IMG/VR virus record: IMGVR_UViG_3300042474_000633
Coordinates: 1-30,166 of that record
Length of the DNA stretch: 30,166 nucleotides
Source: a virus
Strand: one strand, 5' to 3'
Position 1 is the stretch's first letter; each line of letters starts with the position of its first letter. A program made the position numbers and the translations under genes. The notes under the pieces are model-generated. The model was not told where the DNA came from. It was given only the letters and a program-made list of their open reading frames with translations, and searched no databases. Below are positions 9,101 through 17,353 of the stretch, one piece after another.

Positions 9101-10818
9101 TTATTTACATATTGTATGTTTAAATCATCCGTATTAACCAATGAAGAACTTAAATATTCTCCTATCAAATTAGAAGAAGATGATACGGAAGCACTAAGTA
9201 TTAAATCATCTAAAGATTCATAACCTGTTGATTTACCCATAACAAAATCAACATCTACACTAAAATTTGGGCCTTTGATTGGTGGACAATTTATTTCATT
9301 TTGTTGAGATAAAACAACTGTTTCAATTAATGGGTTGGTTAATAATTTAGTAATCCAAAGAGTCGAATTTTCCGTTACATTTGCAGGTAAAGGTGAATAT
9401 AATTTCAATATCAAAGACTCAACTTCTTTAGTAACAATTGTATTTCCTAAATTATCTTCTCCTTTATCGGATAATGTAAAGTTATCTTCTTCCCATGATG
9501 AAACTATTATTTGTTCATCGTTACCAAAGTTTGCAAGGTGTGTTAAATACTTACTTTCCTTTTCTGGTTCTGTGAATTTTAAGTTAGCAACAAATGCATC
9601 AAATAAAGTCTTTTTAAGTATATCTTCATCCAATCTTATACTTGATAATAACAATGATGTTTTTATTTCGTATTCATTGCCAACTAATTCAACTGCACCG
9701 GTTCTATTATATGGTTTTAAGATAACGGTTACATTATCACTCCCAGACCATGTTGGAAATTTGTCAGTTAAATCTTTTAAATTTATTTTAATTTTACCAT
9801 TTGCAGGTAATGATTTAAATAATTGAATTCTACTTTTGTCCTTTGTAATTAAGTCGATATCAACTGAGGAAGCTGCGAATGAATTCCATTCTACATCATA
9901 TTCTAAATTAAAATCTGAAAATGAAGGAACATCTATATTATCAGGAAATATAATTTGAGTAATTGATGGAAAATCATTTACACTATTAAAATTAACAATG
10001 ATATCCGTTTTATTTCCTGTACCATACACATCACTATATGGAACTATAATTAGTTTTTTACTACCATATACTCCTGCAAAATCTTTTTTAAATGATAAAT
10101 CAATAAATCCCTTAGTTGCAGGAACTCTTATTTTATTATCCGTATTTAAATAAAAATCAACAAAATCAGTATTAGATGAATTGAATGGTATATTAACTAT
10201 TGTATCTAAATCCGAGTCTTTTACATTATAGTCGTATTTTGTACTTGTAATAGATACGATTGGTTGTGCGGCTAGTATAGTTTTTTCCATTATAACCGAC
10301 ACAGCGAATCCACCTGTTAATAACTCAGTAGCGGGTATTGATATAAATTTATCACCAACTGTCCACTTCGAAACATCTTTTGAATTTTTTTCTGCAACTT
10401 GTCTATTTGCATAAAATATTTTTAAAATTTTATAATTGTTAGGAAGTGTTCCTTCTACATAGATTCTTAAAGTTGAATTTGTAAGATTAGATTTTAATGT
10501 TTGTTTACCATCCGTATTATTATCCGCTAAAGTTATAGTATCGGTGGATAATATATTATCACCAGAAACTATTTCATATTTTAATTTTAATAAATCACCA
10601 ACTTCATTTTGAAAATTAGATGCAAATATGATTTCGTAATTAACAAAATAATCCGCATTAACCGGTTCATTGGGTTCAACGGGTTGTAATGTCTGGCCCG
10701 GTACAATTGCAATTGGTACAATTTCTATTGGAGTGGGTTCTATTGGGTTAAAAAAAATATTACCACCCGCACCATCACCACCATATTGTAATTCTAAATC
10801 TTCTGTATTTTTGGCCAT
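6133..10818 (-). CDS. Giant baseplate protein, gp7/gpI-like with LamG-like and repeat regions
   Basis: Largest protein of the window (1561 aa), probably a baseplate wedge or peripheral component. Residues 1 to about 430 are beta-rich with Ig-like strands. A helical segment near 700-840 contains WRRIVNNLPYLLKHKGTRRG and then a short YGIP turn, the pattern of P2 gpI/T4 gp7-type tail proteins (LxxHKGTxxG). Around 860-1050 there is a LamG/concanavalin-like jelly roll with the typical GFTGSLDEFRLW strand. Near 1285-1380 lie about five imperfect 19-20-residue repeats. The C-terminal 150 residues are beta-rich and polar. T4 gp7 is 1032 aa, so this is an expanded version, possibly carrying receptor- or glycan-binding functions. 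No frameshift is visible. It follows gp6-like and other baseplate genes. Confidence 0.85.
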   Translation of the reverse strand: MAKNTEDLELQYGGDGAGGNIFFNPIEPTPIEIVPIAIVPGQTLQPVEPNEPVNADYFVNYEIIFASNFQNEVGDLLKLKYEIVSGDNILSTDTITLADNNTDGKQTLKSNLTNSTLRIYVEGTLPNNYKILKIFYANRQVAEKNSKDVSKWTVGDKFISIPATELLTGGFAVSVIMEKTILAAQPIVSITSTKYDYNVKDSDLDTIVNIPFNSSNTDFVDFYLNTDNKIRVPATKGFIDLSFKKDFAGVYGSKKLIIVPYSDVYGTGNKTDIIVNFNSVNDFPSITQIIFPDNIDVPSFSDFNLEYDVEWNSFAASSVDIDLITKDKSRIQLFKSLPANGKIKINLKDLTDKFPTWSGSDNVTVILKPYNRTGAVELVGNEYEIKTSLLLSSIRLDEDILKKTLFDAFVANLKFTEPEKESKYLTHLANFGNDEQIIVSSWEEDNFTLSDKGEDNLGNTIVTKEVESLILKLYSPLPANVTENSTLWITKLLTNPLIETVVLSQQNEINCPPIKGPNFSVDVDFVMGKSTGYESLDDLILSASVSSSSNLIGEYLSSSLVNTDDLNIQYVNNSEYIWDNFVHFSSAKERVENFIYKVQLIEVYETAIQNAQTASWSGTLQSTQEIERQTLKKNQIVNGFDGFEKFLYTKSEYTLATSSSITWPYSGNFRLLSTDTGSVLPWYNNIIELAESFDVNNSNYVLNNIPQYIVNNTENQSLLLFFTMIGQHFDNIYYYTKSIEKSREFGYKSTNGISDKLLFDVLKSFNWDAKNLAADSQLWNYVFGMDSNGNIKETNPGRQRTYEVWRRIVNNLPYLLKHKGTRRGVYAIMSCYGIPSSNLSILEFGGPEVTTTSKSKFEFDNITTALKFYGQNSGSIKLEWKNTERNRKPDTIECFVKPAYGGNFNIISGSGWGVNLIGSTDSKYGKVVFNYSGSISMSTSLLPIFNDSFFGIEVSRNSGSVSSSFELNVRQSEKERTIFQESVSASILNVSASWDGGNYIYIASGSSGFTGSLDEFRLWSTPLDKERFYEHVSFPEMINGNHTSSSTDDLFFRLDFEYPKNLAVSSSLLNVDANIYFSSSLHRNDLESGSITNGTLIFSENPSASYSASAIGFPSITSYPYQFEAIDRTVVLEIPDAGSTRYSTNKVRFESQTLVSDLSYKNRATKKAFDQSPVDSNRVGLFFSPTKELNIDIAKSLGGLNLDNYIGDPADENKSNYTRLDSLRNYYFQRFDGRDIYAYINLIKLYEKSMFEDIKKMLPARVKATTGLLIEPHILERSKVARKRPIGEDYQQEVTIHYQDTTIMTSENNQYNALVNADLSESLIAENNQYESIVDANLSENLISDSYQYDSLIDNNDTTITNAESYQKEVNIDAGLDEPTITTEINLGIETYGQTAYEMIGFGIYAQNGNAIRTYFDKDNRKIKERIRVQLITEEKERIVSKFAVTASANGLGDPRGGYISDIQTYTETKLNIQPFSGSNVPNVQGNIIAVVPVDGYLPTHYRNTSDLTRGLENSFFRGSKNTAATTLDGTPPVETFVSNPNTLTVNRTGRNTSEPILEVE
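6680..6960 (-). repeat. Imperfect tandem repeats inside the 1561-aa gene
   Basis: About five units of 57-60 bases encode related blocks: YQQEVTIHYQDTTIM, NNQYNALVNADLSESLIA, NNQYESIVDANLSENLIS, YQYDSLIDNNDTTI and YQKEVNIDAGLDEPTI. The two NNQY units are the most alike in DNA. The repeats are in frame and may act as a spacer or a repeated beta-hairpin. Confidence 0.8.
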
Positions 10819-10830
10819 TTATTGTTTTTT

Positions 10831-10838
10831 TATAAATA
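10831..10838 (-). promoter_or_regulatory. Candidate late-promoter element (TATTTATA)
   Basis: Coding-strand AATATTTATA followed by an A-tract lies about 12 bases before the ATG at 10818, in the 25-base gap after the 442-aa gene. It is the fourth exact TATTTATA found in a gap ahead of a structural gene. Confidence 0.4.
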
Positions 10839-10843
10839 TTTTA

Positions 10844-12172
10844 TTATCTAAAATTTTCTGCTCTACCCGCTCCACCATCCATTCGTTCTCTACCATCATT
10901 TGGGTCACCACCTATATATCTTCCTCCACTATTGCCACCACCGAATCCTCCACCTCCTCCACCACCACTATTTCCACCGCCGGTTCCTCCTCCTGTGGGT
11001 ATTACATATCCACATGTTGGTGAATTTGATGTAATTAATGATTCATATGAACCACCACTACCATCTGCATATTTTCCATATTGGTCATATCCTTTACACA
11101 ATGTTGAAAGTAATGTACCTTTTGCCGGATATTTTATTCCCAAATTAGAATCATCAAATACCGTAACTTCTCCCGTCGGTGAATAAACATTTACTTTAGT
11201 TTCTGTAAATGTTGAAAACGATTCTAAATTATTTTGTACTTGTTTTTGCAATTCAGTTATTGCAAATTCTTTTGGTAATTGTTTTGTTTCAACACTTCTT
11301 CTTTTCAATACTTTGGAATTGTTATCAATACAATTATTTAAAATCTTTTGAATTTCAGACAACATCACATTATAATCATAAACTTCAAAATCATCAAATC
11401 TAGTTTCAGATTGTTTTCCAAAAGTAGATTCACCAACATTATAATATTTGTTAGTTAAATAATATTGCACGGATAATTTAAAATCTTCAAATATTTTTGT
11501 TCTAAAAGTATCAAATTTAGTTAATCCAAAGTCTTTTCTTAAAATTGCAAAAAAATCTTTACCAAATTTAGTTTCTAAGTATGAATCTATTTTATTTAAA
11601 AAAGAATTTTCATATGCATTTAAAGAATCTAATATAGAAGTTTTATAATATAAAAAATCTTTATTTAAACTTTTAAGATTTTTAAATTGTGTAGTAGTTA
11701 TTGAATTGATATTAGAATCTTTAGTTTTTAAAGGTAAAATTCTTATTTCATTTCTAGATGGTGAAACTTCTTGTATCCAAACTCTTGTTAATTCATTTTC
11801 ACTACCTACTTTTTGTTTTACAAAATTTATATTAACTTTAAGAATACCATTTGTAAATCCCAAATCATTTAATAATTTTTCAATATTGATTGCAAGTTCT
11901 TTTTGACCCTGTTTATTTGTAATGTTGTAAAGATAACTTTGAATATCACCCTTTTTAATGTATGCAACATTATTTCCTGATTTATGTGGTAATAGATTAT
12001 TATTAATATCATAAACCGATACTTCCATAACATCATATTTACTATTACCAAAATCTGATTTTTCTATTTCATTTTTAGATAGTATAAATAAGTCTTTATC
12101 ATCAATAAACTTTCCTTCGTTTGTTGAATTATTATTGATTGAATCAATGTTTGTATATTTTGTAATACTCAT
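10844..12172 (-). CDS. Probable baseplate/tail protein with glycine-rich C-terminus
   Basis: I do not recognise a family for this 442-aa protein. Residues 1-130 look beta-rich (DVMEVSVYDINNNLLP, then GILKVNINFVKQK), the middle (about 155-330) is helical with many charged and aromatic residues, and the last 50 residues are glycine-rich (GGGTGGGNSGG, then GGGFGGGNSGG). Cysteines near 362 and 387 flank the tail. It sits among baseplate genes, so a virion role is likely. Glycine-rich loops occur in T-even adhesins (gp38), but here the glycine tract is one terminal, low-complexity tail, so an adhesin role is only a guess. The start lies 13 bases after the coiled-coil gene. Confidence 0.75.
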   Translation of the reverse strand: MSITKYTNIDSINNNSTNEGKFIDDKDLFILSKNEIEKSDFGNSKYDVMEVSVYDINNNLLPHKSGNNVAYIKKGDIQSYLYNITNKQGQKELAINIEKLLNDLGFTNGILKVNINFVKQKVGSENELTRVWIQEVSPSRNEIRILPLKTKDSNINSITTTQFKNLKSLNKDFLYYKTSILDSLNAYENSFLNKIDSYLETKFGKDFFAILRKDFGLTKFDTFRTKIFEDFKLSVQYYLTNKYYNVGESTFGKQSETRFDDFEVYDYNVMLSEIQKILNNCIDNNSKVLKRRSVETKQLPKEFAITELQKQVQNNLESFSTFTETKVNVYSPTGEVTVFDDSNLGIKYPAKGTLLSTLCKGYDQYGKYADGSGGSYESLITSNSPTCGYVIPTGGGTGGGNSGGGGGGGFGGGNSGGRYIGGDPNDGRERMDGGAGRAENFR

Positions 12173-12185
12173 AATCTATTTAAAT

Positions 12186-13295
12186 TTAAAAACCACCATA
12201 AGATTTAGGATGTGCAACCTTCAATGCAGTTGTAAACGATTTTGTTTCAGACGTACCATCCGCTCTTTGTACAGTTATATTAAGTGCGGCTTTATAAAAA
12301 GTTGTACTATCTCTTTTACCATAACTTACATTTTGTGGTGTGGCCACAAAATCAATCTCTTCGGTTGACCCTGCAGTTATTTTAAAATCAGTCTTAGGAA
12401 TTGAAAACCATCTTTGGTTTCTATCCCATGTTGCACTTATTTTAATAGTTACCGGTTCCAAATCATTATTGGTTATTTTTAAATTCTTACCATTAACCCA
12501 TTCTTTTGCATCATCTCTTGCATTCTTAATTTTATAAGACATTACTGGGTCATTTGCTGAACCTTTTGCTGTAAAGTTTGTACTTACTATTTTATTAATA
12601 ATAGTACCACCTTGTGATTGTGTGGTTGTTTCTAAATCTTTTTGCTGTCTTACTGCACCTAATTGAGCTTGTAAACCTTCAATAATTGCATTTAGAGAAT
12701 TTATTTGTTGAATCAATGCTTCAATCTGTGCTTTGAATCCTGTCTTTTGTGATTGTAAAGATGCTCTCAAAATACTTTCATCAACTGACTTTTGTAATGA
12801 TGTAGAAATTTGACTAGCAAAATCCTCAATCGTTGCATTTAAAGTTTCAATTTGATTAACTAATAAATCATTAGTTTGTTCAATACTTAATCTATTATTT
12901 ATTTCAGTTTGAACTTGTGATTCTAATGTAGATATTCTGGAATTAAGAACTACTATATCTCCATTTAATTTTGTAACTACCTTTCTTAAATCTTCATTTT
13001 CTGCAACTTTTTCGTTATATACGGGTCTTGGTACTAAATCTAAATTTGTATTTGGTATGTTTGGTAATAATTCTTTAACTTCAATATCTACCGCTTTTAT
13101 CAATTCCTCATTATCGTATTTATCTTTTGTTAAACCTTTAAATACCAATGATGATGCTATGTTTGTATTATCTACAACATTAACACCATATTCGTTTCTG
13201 TTAATTGCAGCTGAACCCGATACACTTAAAATTGACTCTATTTGTTTATCTTTCTCCTCTTGTAGTTTTATTGATATTGCCTCTAAATTGGTCAT
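12186..13295 (-). CDS. Coiled-coil fibre-like protein with C-terminal Ig-like domain
   Basis: Probable elongated baseplate protein (369 aa). Residues about 115-225 form a long heptad-rich coiled coil (LNSRISTLESQVQTEINNR, then IEALIQQINSLNAIIEGLQA). A Thr/Gln-rich linker follows, and the C-terminal 115 residues form a beta-sandwich of Ig-like character (LKITNNDLEPVTIKISATWD, then FKITAGSTEEIDFVATP), the pattern of immunoglobulin-like repeats with a polar turn and an ITAGS..EI strand. The architecture suggests a trimeric or dimeric stalk with a terminal head, like short fibres or whiskers, but I see no direct homology to T4 gp9, gp11 or fibritin. It overlaps no neighbour and lies 4 bases after the DNRLRE-like gene. 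Confidence 0.75.
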   Translation of the reverse strand: MTNLEAISIKLQEEKDKQIESILSVSGSAAINRNEYGVNVVDNTNIASSLVFKGLTKDKYDNEELIKAVDIEVKELLPNIPNTNLDLVPRPVYNEKVAENEDLRKVVTKLNGDIVVLNSRISTLESQVQTEINNRLSIEQTNDLLVNQIETLNATIEDFASQISTSLQKSVDESILRASLQSQKTGFKAQIEALIQQINSLNAIIEGLQAQLGAVRQQKDLETTTQSQGGTIINKIVSTNFTAKGSANDPVMSYKIKNARDDAKEWVNGKNLKITNNDLEPVTIKISATWDRNQRWFSIPKTDFKITAGSTEEIDFVATPQNVSYGKRDSTTFYKAALNITVQRADGTSETKSFTTALKVAHPKSYGGF

Positions 13296-13299
13296 TTAT

Positions 13300-14376
13300 T
13301 TAAACTATTTCAAATATTAATTTTTCATCTATAATAGTGGATATATTACCTTCAATTATTTTTAATTTTAATAAATACATTCTATTAATTGGTAATGTGT
13401 TTAAATCCATTATAAAATAATTAGATGTTGAATCACAACTAACTTTTGTATATTCTCCAAATGGAAATATAATTTCACCGGTTTTATAATCTTCGATTTG
13501 ATAAAATATATTTGTAATATATTTACTTTGGTCATATGCAAATGTTGTTCCAAAAGATTTTAAAGGATACATATCTCTTCCTTTTATTCTTATTTTTACT
13601 TTTGTATTTGCAAAATATTCTTTTTTAAGATTTGTAATTACAACCTTATATCCATCTTCCGCAGAACCCGTTACAGGTAATAAACTTCCAGTTATAAATG
13701 TACTATCATCCCAAACTAACTCCAATTTGGGTTCGTATATTGTATTTGTTTCTTTTGAAAAGAATTTTAATAAACCATAATCTAAATCGTTGTTTTCTAC
13801 ATCAATACTATGTCTAACTATAAACCCATTATTCTTCAAAGAACCACTAATCCATTGGTGCATTATATTGGTCACATTCATTCTAATATCATCCGGCTCA
13901 TTACTAAAAGATTGTGTTGCTGAACCTGTAATAAACCACGTTCCACCTTCGGCATTTGCTGAACCCGTTGTTCCTGTTGTAAATACTGCAGTACCCGCCG
14001 TTACATTATCTTGCCATGTATTTATCCCATCTCTATATTTCCAACTAATTCCGTCTGATGTTATATTGTCAAATTTTGTTCCCGTACCCATTGTCCAACT
14101 TTGAGAAACCGCGTTTGCATAAATTGAATACTCCAATGGAATTTCTTCTGAATTGGCAGAACGTAATACTAAATATGCTTGCCAACTACCCGTTCCTATT
14201 GATGTTATTTCTGACTTAATTGAACCTGTATCAAATTTGATTAAAGTTCTCGCTATATCTTTTGAAGAACCATAATAAAGTTTACCTACTTCTAATATCT
14301 CATCTCTACCTGTATTTTGTTCAGGTTGTTGAAGATATATACTCGCGTCAAATGACGATGTAAAAAATTTATGCAT
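13300..14376 (-). CDS. Baseplate-region protein with DNRLRE-like beta domain
   Basis: The first 235 residues of this 358-aa protein fit the DNRLRE-type jelly roll found in surface-binding and carbohydrate-associated proteins: DASIYLQQP near the start, RTLIKFDTGSI (43-53), AYLVLRSANSEEIPLEYSIY, the MNVTNIMHQWISGSLKNNGF helix-turn, LLKFFSKET and PKLELVWDD. The C-terminal 120 residues are a separate beta domain (KVKIRIKGRDMYPLKSFG, then YFIMDLNTLPINRMYLLKLK). It occupies the T4 gp8 neighbourhood, directly after gp6, but I see no gp8 motif. It probably binds a surface glycan or stabilises the baseplate. Its start overlaps the gp6-like stop by one base. Confidence 0.75.
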   Translation of the reverse strand: MHKFFTSSFDASIYLQQPEQNTGRDEILEVGKLYYGSSKDIARTLIKFDTGSIKSEITSIGTGSWQAYLVLRSANSEEIPLEYSIYANAVSQSWTMGTGTKFDNITSDGISWKYRDGINTWQDNVTAGTAVFTTGTTGSANAEGGTWFITGSATQSFSNEPDDIRMNVTNIMHQWISGSLKNNGFIVRHSIDVENNDLDYGLLKFFSKETNTIYEPKLELVWDDSTFITGSLLPVTGSAEDGYKVVITNLKKEYFANTKVKIRIKGRDMYPLKSFGTTFAYDQSKYITNIFYQIEDYKTGEIIFPFGEYTKVSCDSTSNYFIMDLNTLPINRMYLLKLKIIEGNISTIIDEKLIFEIV

Positions 14377-16394
14377 TATAAAGCCCTCCCTTTTATGTCT
14401 TTGTTAGGATATTTTACTTCGAATACACATGGGTCTAAAGATGGATATACAATCTTACCTTTAGTTGCATCTTCTATATTATATCTATTTGTTGAATAAT
14501 TTCCGTCTCCACCACATAAATTTGAAATTTTTACCGATGGAACACTCATAACACCTTCTACATTTGCCAATATTAATTCTATTTCTGAAATGTTGATTGG
14601 TTTATTAAATGTCCAGTTGTCAATTTCAAAATATCTTTGAATTTCTGACAAACAATTTGTAAGAACTTCTCTTTTATTATAATTTGAATGAGTTATAATT
14701 TCAAAATCTACTCCAATGTTTACTATAAATCCATTTATAATATTCACACCATCGGTTAACATTCTATACTCACCTAAATAAGTTTTAAGATTTTCTTTAA
14801 CCGCTTGATTTAAATTAGTTAATTTTTTATTATTATCATATCCCAATACATACATATTAATTGCAAATGGATTGTTTACTTCACCAATAGATGTTTTCTT
14901 TTGAGTAAGATATTTAACTAATTCTTTTTGAATATCTTGTTTTGATAAACCTTTAATAGATTCTACTAAATTTGCAAATTCCGTAATATTTTTAGGATTT
15001 GCAAGAATTGATGAAGGACTATTATTGTCTACTTCACCATCCGGACTTACATATACTTTTGCAACACTACCATATCTTTCTGGCATCGACATTGCTCTTA
15101 CGATGTAGTCTTGTCTTGTTACCGCTCTATTTTGTGAACCAAATGTAGCTAATGCATTTTGTCTTATTTCTTCAATTGATTCCGAATCTCTACCACCCGT
15201 TGCAGCTTCTAAGTTTTCAACTGCTACGGATGATTTTATATCATTATATGCATTTAATTTATCATCCGGAATGGATAATAAATCGTCTTCAAATTCTATT
15301 AATCTAATTCTTGTTAAATCTTTTTGATTTATATTTGAATTAACGCCACCACCTACTAAATATTTTATAGTTAATGATGTGTTGATAGGTGCAATTCCAA
15401 ATGTATTTGTTTTTAAAAAATTAGACGGGTCTATTCCCTGATTTAATCTATTAACCGAATTTGCCAATCCTAATCCAACATTTTTTGGATTTGGTAAAAT
15501 AATTCCATCATCCAATCTAACATCACCACTTCCAAATTGTAAATCCATTGTGTTGTCGGAATTTACTTTTACACTAAATCTATATGGAACTTTTTTAATT
15601 TCCAAAATATATGGAACCACCGAAGATGATTCACTCAAATTTCCACTATTTGATTCCGTATTTGGTTTTTCTATAAAAACACTTTCTTGTGCTAAATACG
15701 GAACTTCATACCACTTAGTATTACCCCCATCGGATGTTACTGATGTGATTTGTATTATATTAGTGTCAGAAAGAGTTGTAGTAGGATAATCCGTATCATC
15801 TCCAAATGTAACAACCGTTGAAATCTCTTCTGCAGATATTGCTTTTACCTTTTTACTCACTAAATATCTAGATGGAACACCATCAGGCCCTCTTTCATAA
15901 ACTTCCATTTCTCTTCCTTCTGGTGACGAAAAGTCAACTGCATCAACAGTTCTAAATATTATAGATGCATTTGTAGTTGATTCAACTTCCATACCATCTT
16001 TAATTCTTAAATAAAAACTTTCATCTGGTCCATTGTTTACACCAATTCCTGTTCCAGGTAATAATTGATATACGGTTAATTCTGTAACTGCCGGTGATAT
16101 AACTTTTGGTTTATATCCCATTTGTTGTGCCAATGACATAACGTTCTTTCTTTCAGTTGCATGTGACAACATGGATTCTTTCAGTTGTACATCTTGATAG
16201 AAAGATAACATATCTCCAATGGCCGCAGCCTGGTCAATAAATATCGTACCAGGAGAGGCCTCAGAAAAATCGGCGTATTGATTTGGGAAGTATGTTTTTG
16301 TAAAATCTACAAGATTTTGCTTTAGTGTTGCAAAATCTTTACCAACATATGATAATTCTTTATTTCCTATATTATTTAAAGGTTTAATGGCCAT
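14376..16394 (-). CDS. Baseplate wedge protein gp6/gpJ-like
   Basis: At 672 aa this is nearly the length of T4 gp6 (660). The N-terminal part carries the family signature: SYVGKDFATLKQNLVDFTKT, then DFSEASPGTIFIDQAAAIGD and YQDVQLKESMLSHATERKN, followed by AQQMGYKP. The centre has the baseplate-J-like strand region (LQFGSGDVRLDDG, then LTIKYLVGGGVNSN) and ESIEEIRQNALATFGSQNRAVTR split across 400-430, where a helix leads into the GpJ core domain. The C-terminal region ends in FEVKYPNKDI. gp6 homologues join neighbouring wedges into the baseplate inner ring and contact gp25 and gp7, both present here on either side. Start lies 2 bases after the gp25 stop. Confidence 0.93.
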   Translation of the reverse strand: MAIKPLNNIGNKELSYVGKDFATLKQNLVDFTKTYFPNQYADFSEASPGTIFIDQAAAIGDMLSFYQDVQLKESMLSHATERKNVMSLAQQMGYKPKVISPAVTELTVYQLLPGTGIGVNNGPDESFYLRIKDGMEVESTTNASIIFRTVDAVDFSSPEGREMEVYERGPDGVPSRYLVSKKVKAISAEEISTVVTFGDDTDYPTTTLSDTNIIQITSVTSDGGNTKWYEVPYLAQESVFIEKPNTESNSGNLSESSSVVPYILEIKKVPYRFSVKVNSDNTMDLQFGSGDVRLDDGIILPNPKNVGLGLANSVNRLNQGIDPSNFLKTNTFGIAPINTSLTIKYLVGGGVNSNINQKDLTRIRLIEFEDDLLSIPDDKLNAYNDIKSSVAVENLEAATGGRDSESIEEIRQNALATFGSQNRAVTRQDYIVRAMSMPERYGSVAKVYVSPDGEVDNNSPSSILANPKNITEFANLVESIKGLSKQDIQKELVKYLTQKKTSIGEVNNPFAINMYVLGYDNNKKLTNLNQAVKENLKTYLGEYRMLTDGVNIINGFIVNIGVDFEIITHSNYNKREVLTNCLSEIQRYFEIDNWTFNKPINISEIELILANVEGVMSVPSVKISNLCGGDGNYSTNRYNIEDATKGKIVYPSLDPCVFEVKYPNKDIKGRAL

Positions 16395-16396
16395 TA

Positions 16397-16834
16397 TTAA
16401 TTATTTACATTTATTTGAAGTGTGTCTGATAAATTTGGATTTGATGTTAATGAAAATTTTATGTCCAAAAATATTTTATTATTGTCAATATCATTATCAT
16501 CGTAATCAAATATTATTTCATTTATCGTTATATAAGGCATCCAAATTGAAACTGCATCTAATATTACATTTTCAATTTTATTTTCAATCAATTCTCCATC
16601 AATTTGTTCAAATATTAGTTTCCATATATCACATCCAAATTCTGGTTCCATAATTCTTTCACCCTTATGAGTTAGAATTAAATTTTTTAAAGAATCTTTG
16701 GCTTGAGTCAATGTAGTATAATTAACAGCAAAAATACCATTAGAATCCGATGTTCTATTTACACCAATTCCTAATACTTTATAATTATTTTGTGTTAAGT
16801 CGGTAACATTAACTTTACCAAGTTCTATTGCCAT
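16397..16834 (-). CDS. Baseplate wedge protein gp25-like (gpW/gp25 family)
   Basis: Small wedge protein of 145 aa (T4 gp25 is 132). The family core is clear: SLKNLILTHKGERIMEPEFG (48-67), followed by CDIWKLIFEQID. In contractile systems this region carries the conserved EPR-type motif at the sheath initiation site; here it reads MEPEFG, so the Arg is replaced by Glu. A strand (YITINEIIFDYDD) and LDIKFSLTSNP complete the fold. gp25 starts sheath polymerisation and packs against gp6, the next gene. The 4-base spacing to its neighbours supports a single wedge operon. Confidence 0.93.
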   Translation of the reverse strand: MAIELGKVNVTDLTQNNYKVLGIGVNRTSDSNGIFAVNYTTLTQAKDSLKNLILTHKGERIMEPEFGCDIWKLIFEQIDGELIENKIENVILDAVSIWMPYITINEIIFDYDDNDIDNNKIFLDIKFSLTSNPNLSDTLQINVNN

Positions 16835-16837
16835 TTA

Positions 16838-17329
16838 TTAAAATCTTTTAACTAATTCTGAGTAATTTCTCGTCAATGCTTTTATAGTTGCATCTTGTAA
16901 TCCATCACCGGTTGATTCAAAATTTGGAACATTTGATGGTACATTTACCTCTCTAAAATCCATTGTTTCCCACTCACTTTCATCAACTCTTAATTCCGGT
17001 TTAATCATATCAAGTACACTTCCAACTGCCTGAGCACCTTCTTTCCTTTGTTCAGATGTAAATGGTTGGGTCATATTCAAAATCTCATTTATCATTGGGT
17101 CTTTTGAAAATTCCTTTGTAGGTCTTTGTGATTGTTGAATTGGTTGTTGTCTTTTAACCGGTGTAGAATTAACTTCCGTCATTTCTTTTAATGATGGTGT
17201 TGTTTTCTTTTGTGAGTTTAATGTAACTGCACCAGATTTAATTAGTTTAACAAGTTCTTCTTTTACTTGTAACTTAACTTCGTTTTTAACAACTTCTTTA
17301 ATTAAAGTTAGTAAAATTTCTGATTTCAT
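16838..17329 (-). CDS. Hypothetical protein in wedge operon
   Basis: I do not recognise this 163-aa protein. Residues 1-32 form a charged amphipathic helix (LLTLIKEVVKNEVKLQVKEE). Residues 35-75 are low-complexity, rich in Gln, Thr, Ser and Pro (QQPIQQSQRPTKEF). The remainder mixes helix (DPMINEILNM, then AQAVGSVLDMIKPEL) with a polar loop, and ends in a helix (DATIKALTRNYSELVKRF). It lies between the 417-aa protein and gp25 with tight spacing, so it may be a small baseplate hub or wedge connector or a scaffold. It occupies roughly the place where T4-like phages can carry gp53, but no LysM-like motif is visible. Confidence 0.75.
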   Translation of the reverse strand: MKSEILLTLIKEVVKNEVKLQVKEELVKLIKSGAVTLNSQKKTTPSLKEMTEVNSTPVKRQQPIQQSQRPTKEFSKDPMINEILNMTQPFTSEQRKEGAQAVGSVLDMIKPELRVDESEWETMDFREVNVPSNVPNFESTGDGLQDATIKALTRNYSELVKRF

Positions 17330-17353
17330 AATAATTGTTTATATATGTTTAGT

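Noticed and set aside
9335-9826. Plus-strand open frame of 163 codons
   Set aside because: It runs antisense inside the 1561-aa gene, has no recognisable motif, and low-complexity Ser/Leu composition typical of a shadow of an AT-rich gene.
10932-11186. Plus-strand proline-rich open frame
   Set aside because: The proline run is the antisense of the glycine codons in the tail of the 442-aa protein.
12078-12090. TATAAATA string as a promoter
   Set aside because: It lies inside the 442-aa gene near its 5' end and faces no gene start; taken as a chance occurrence in AT-rich DNA.
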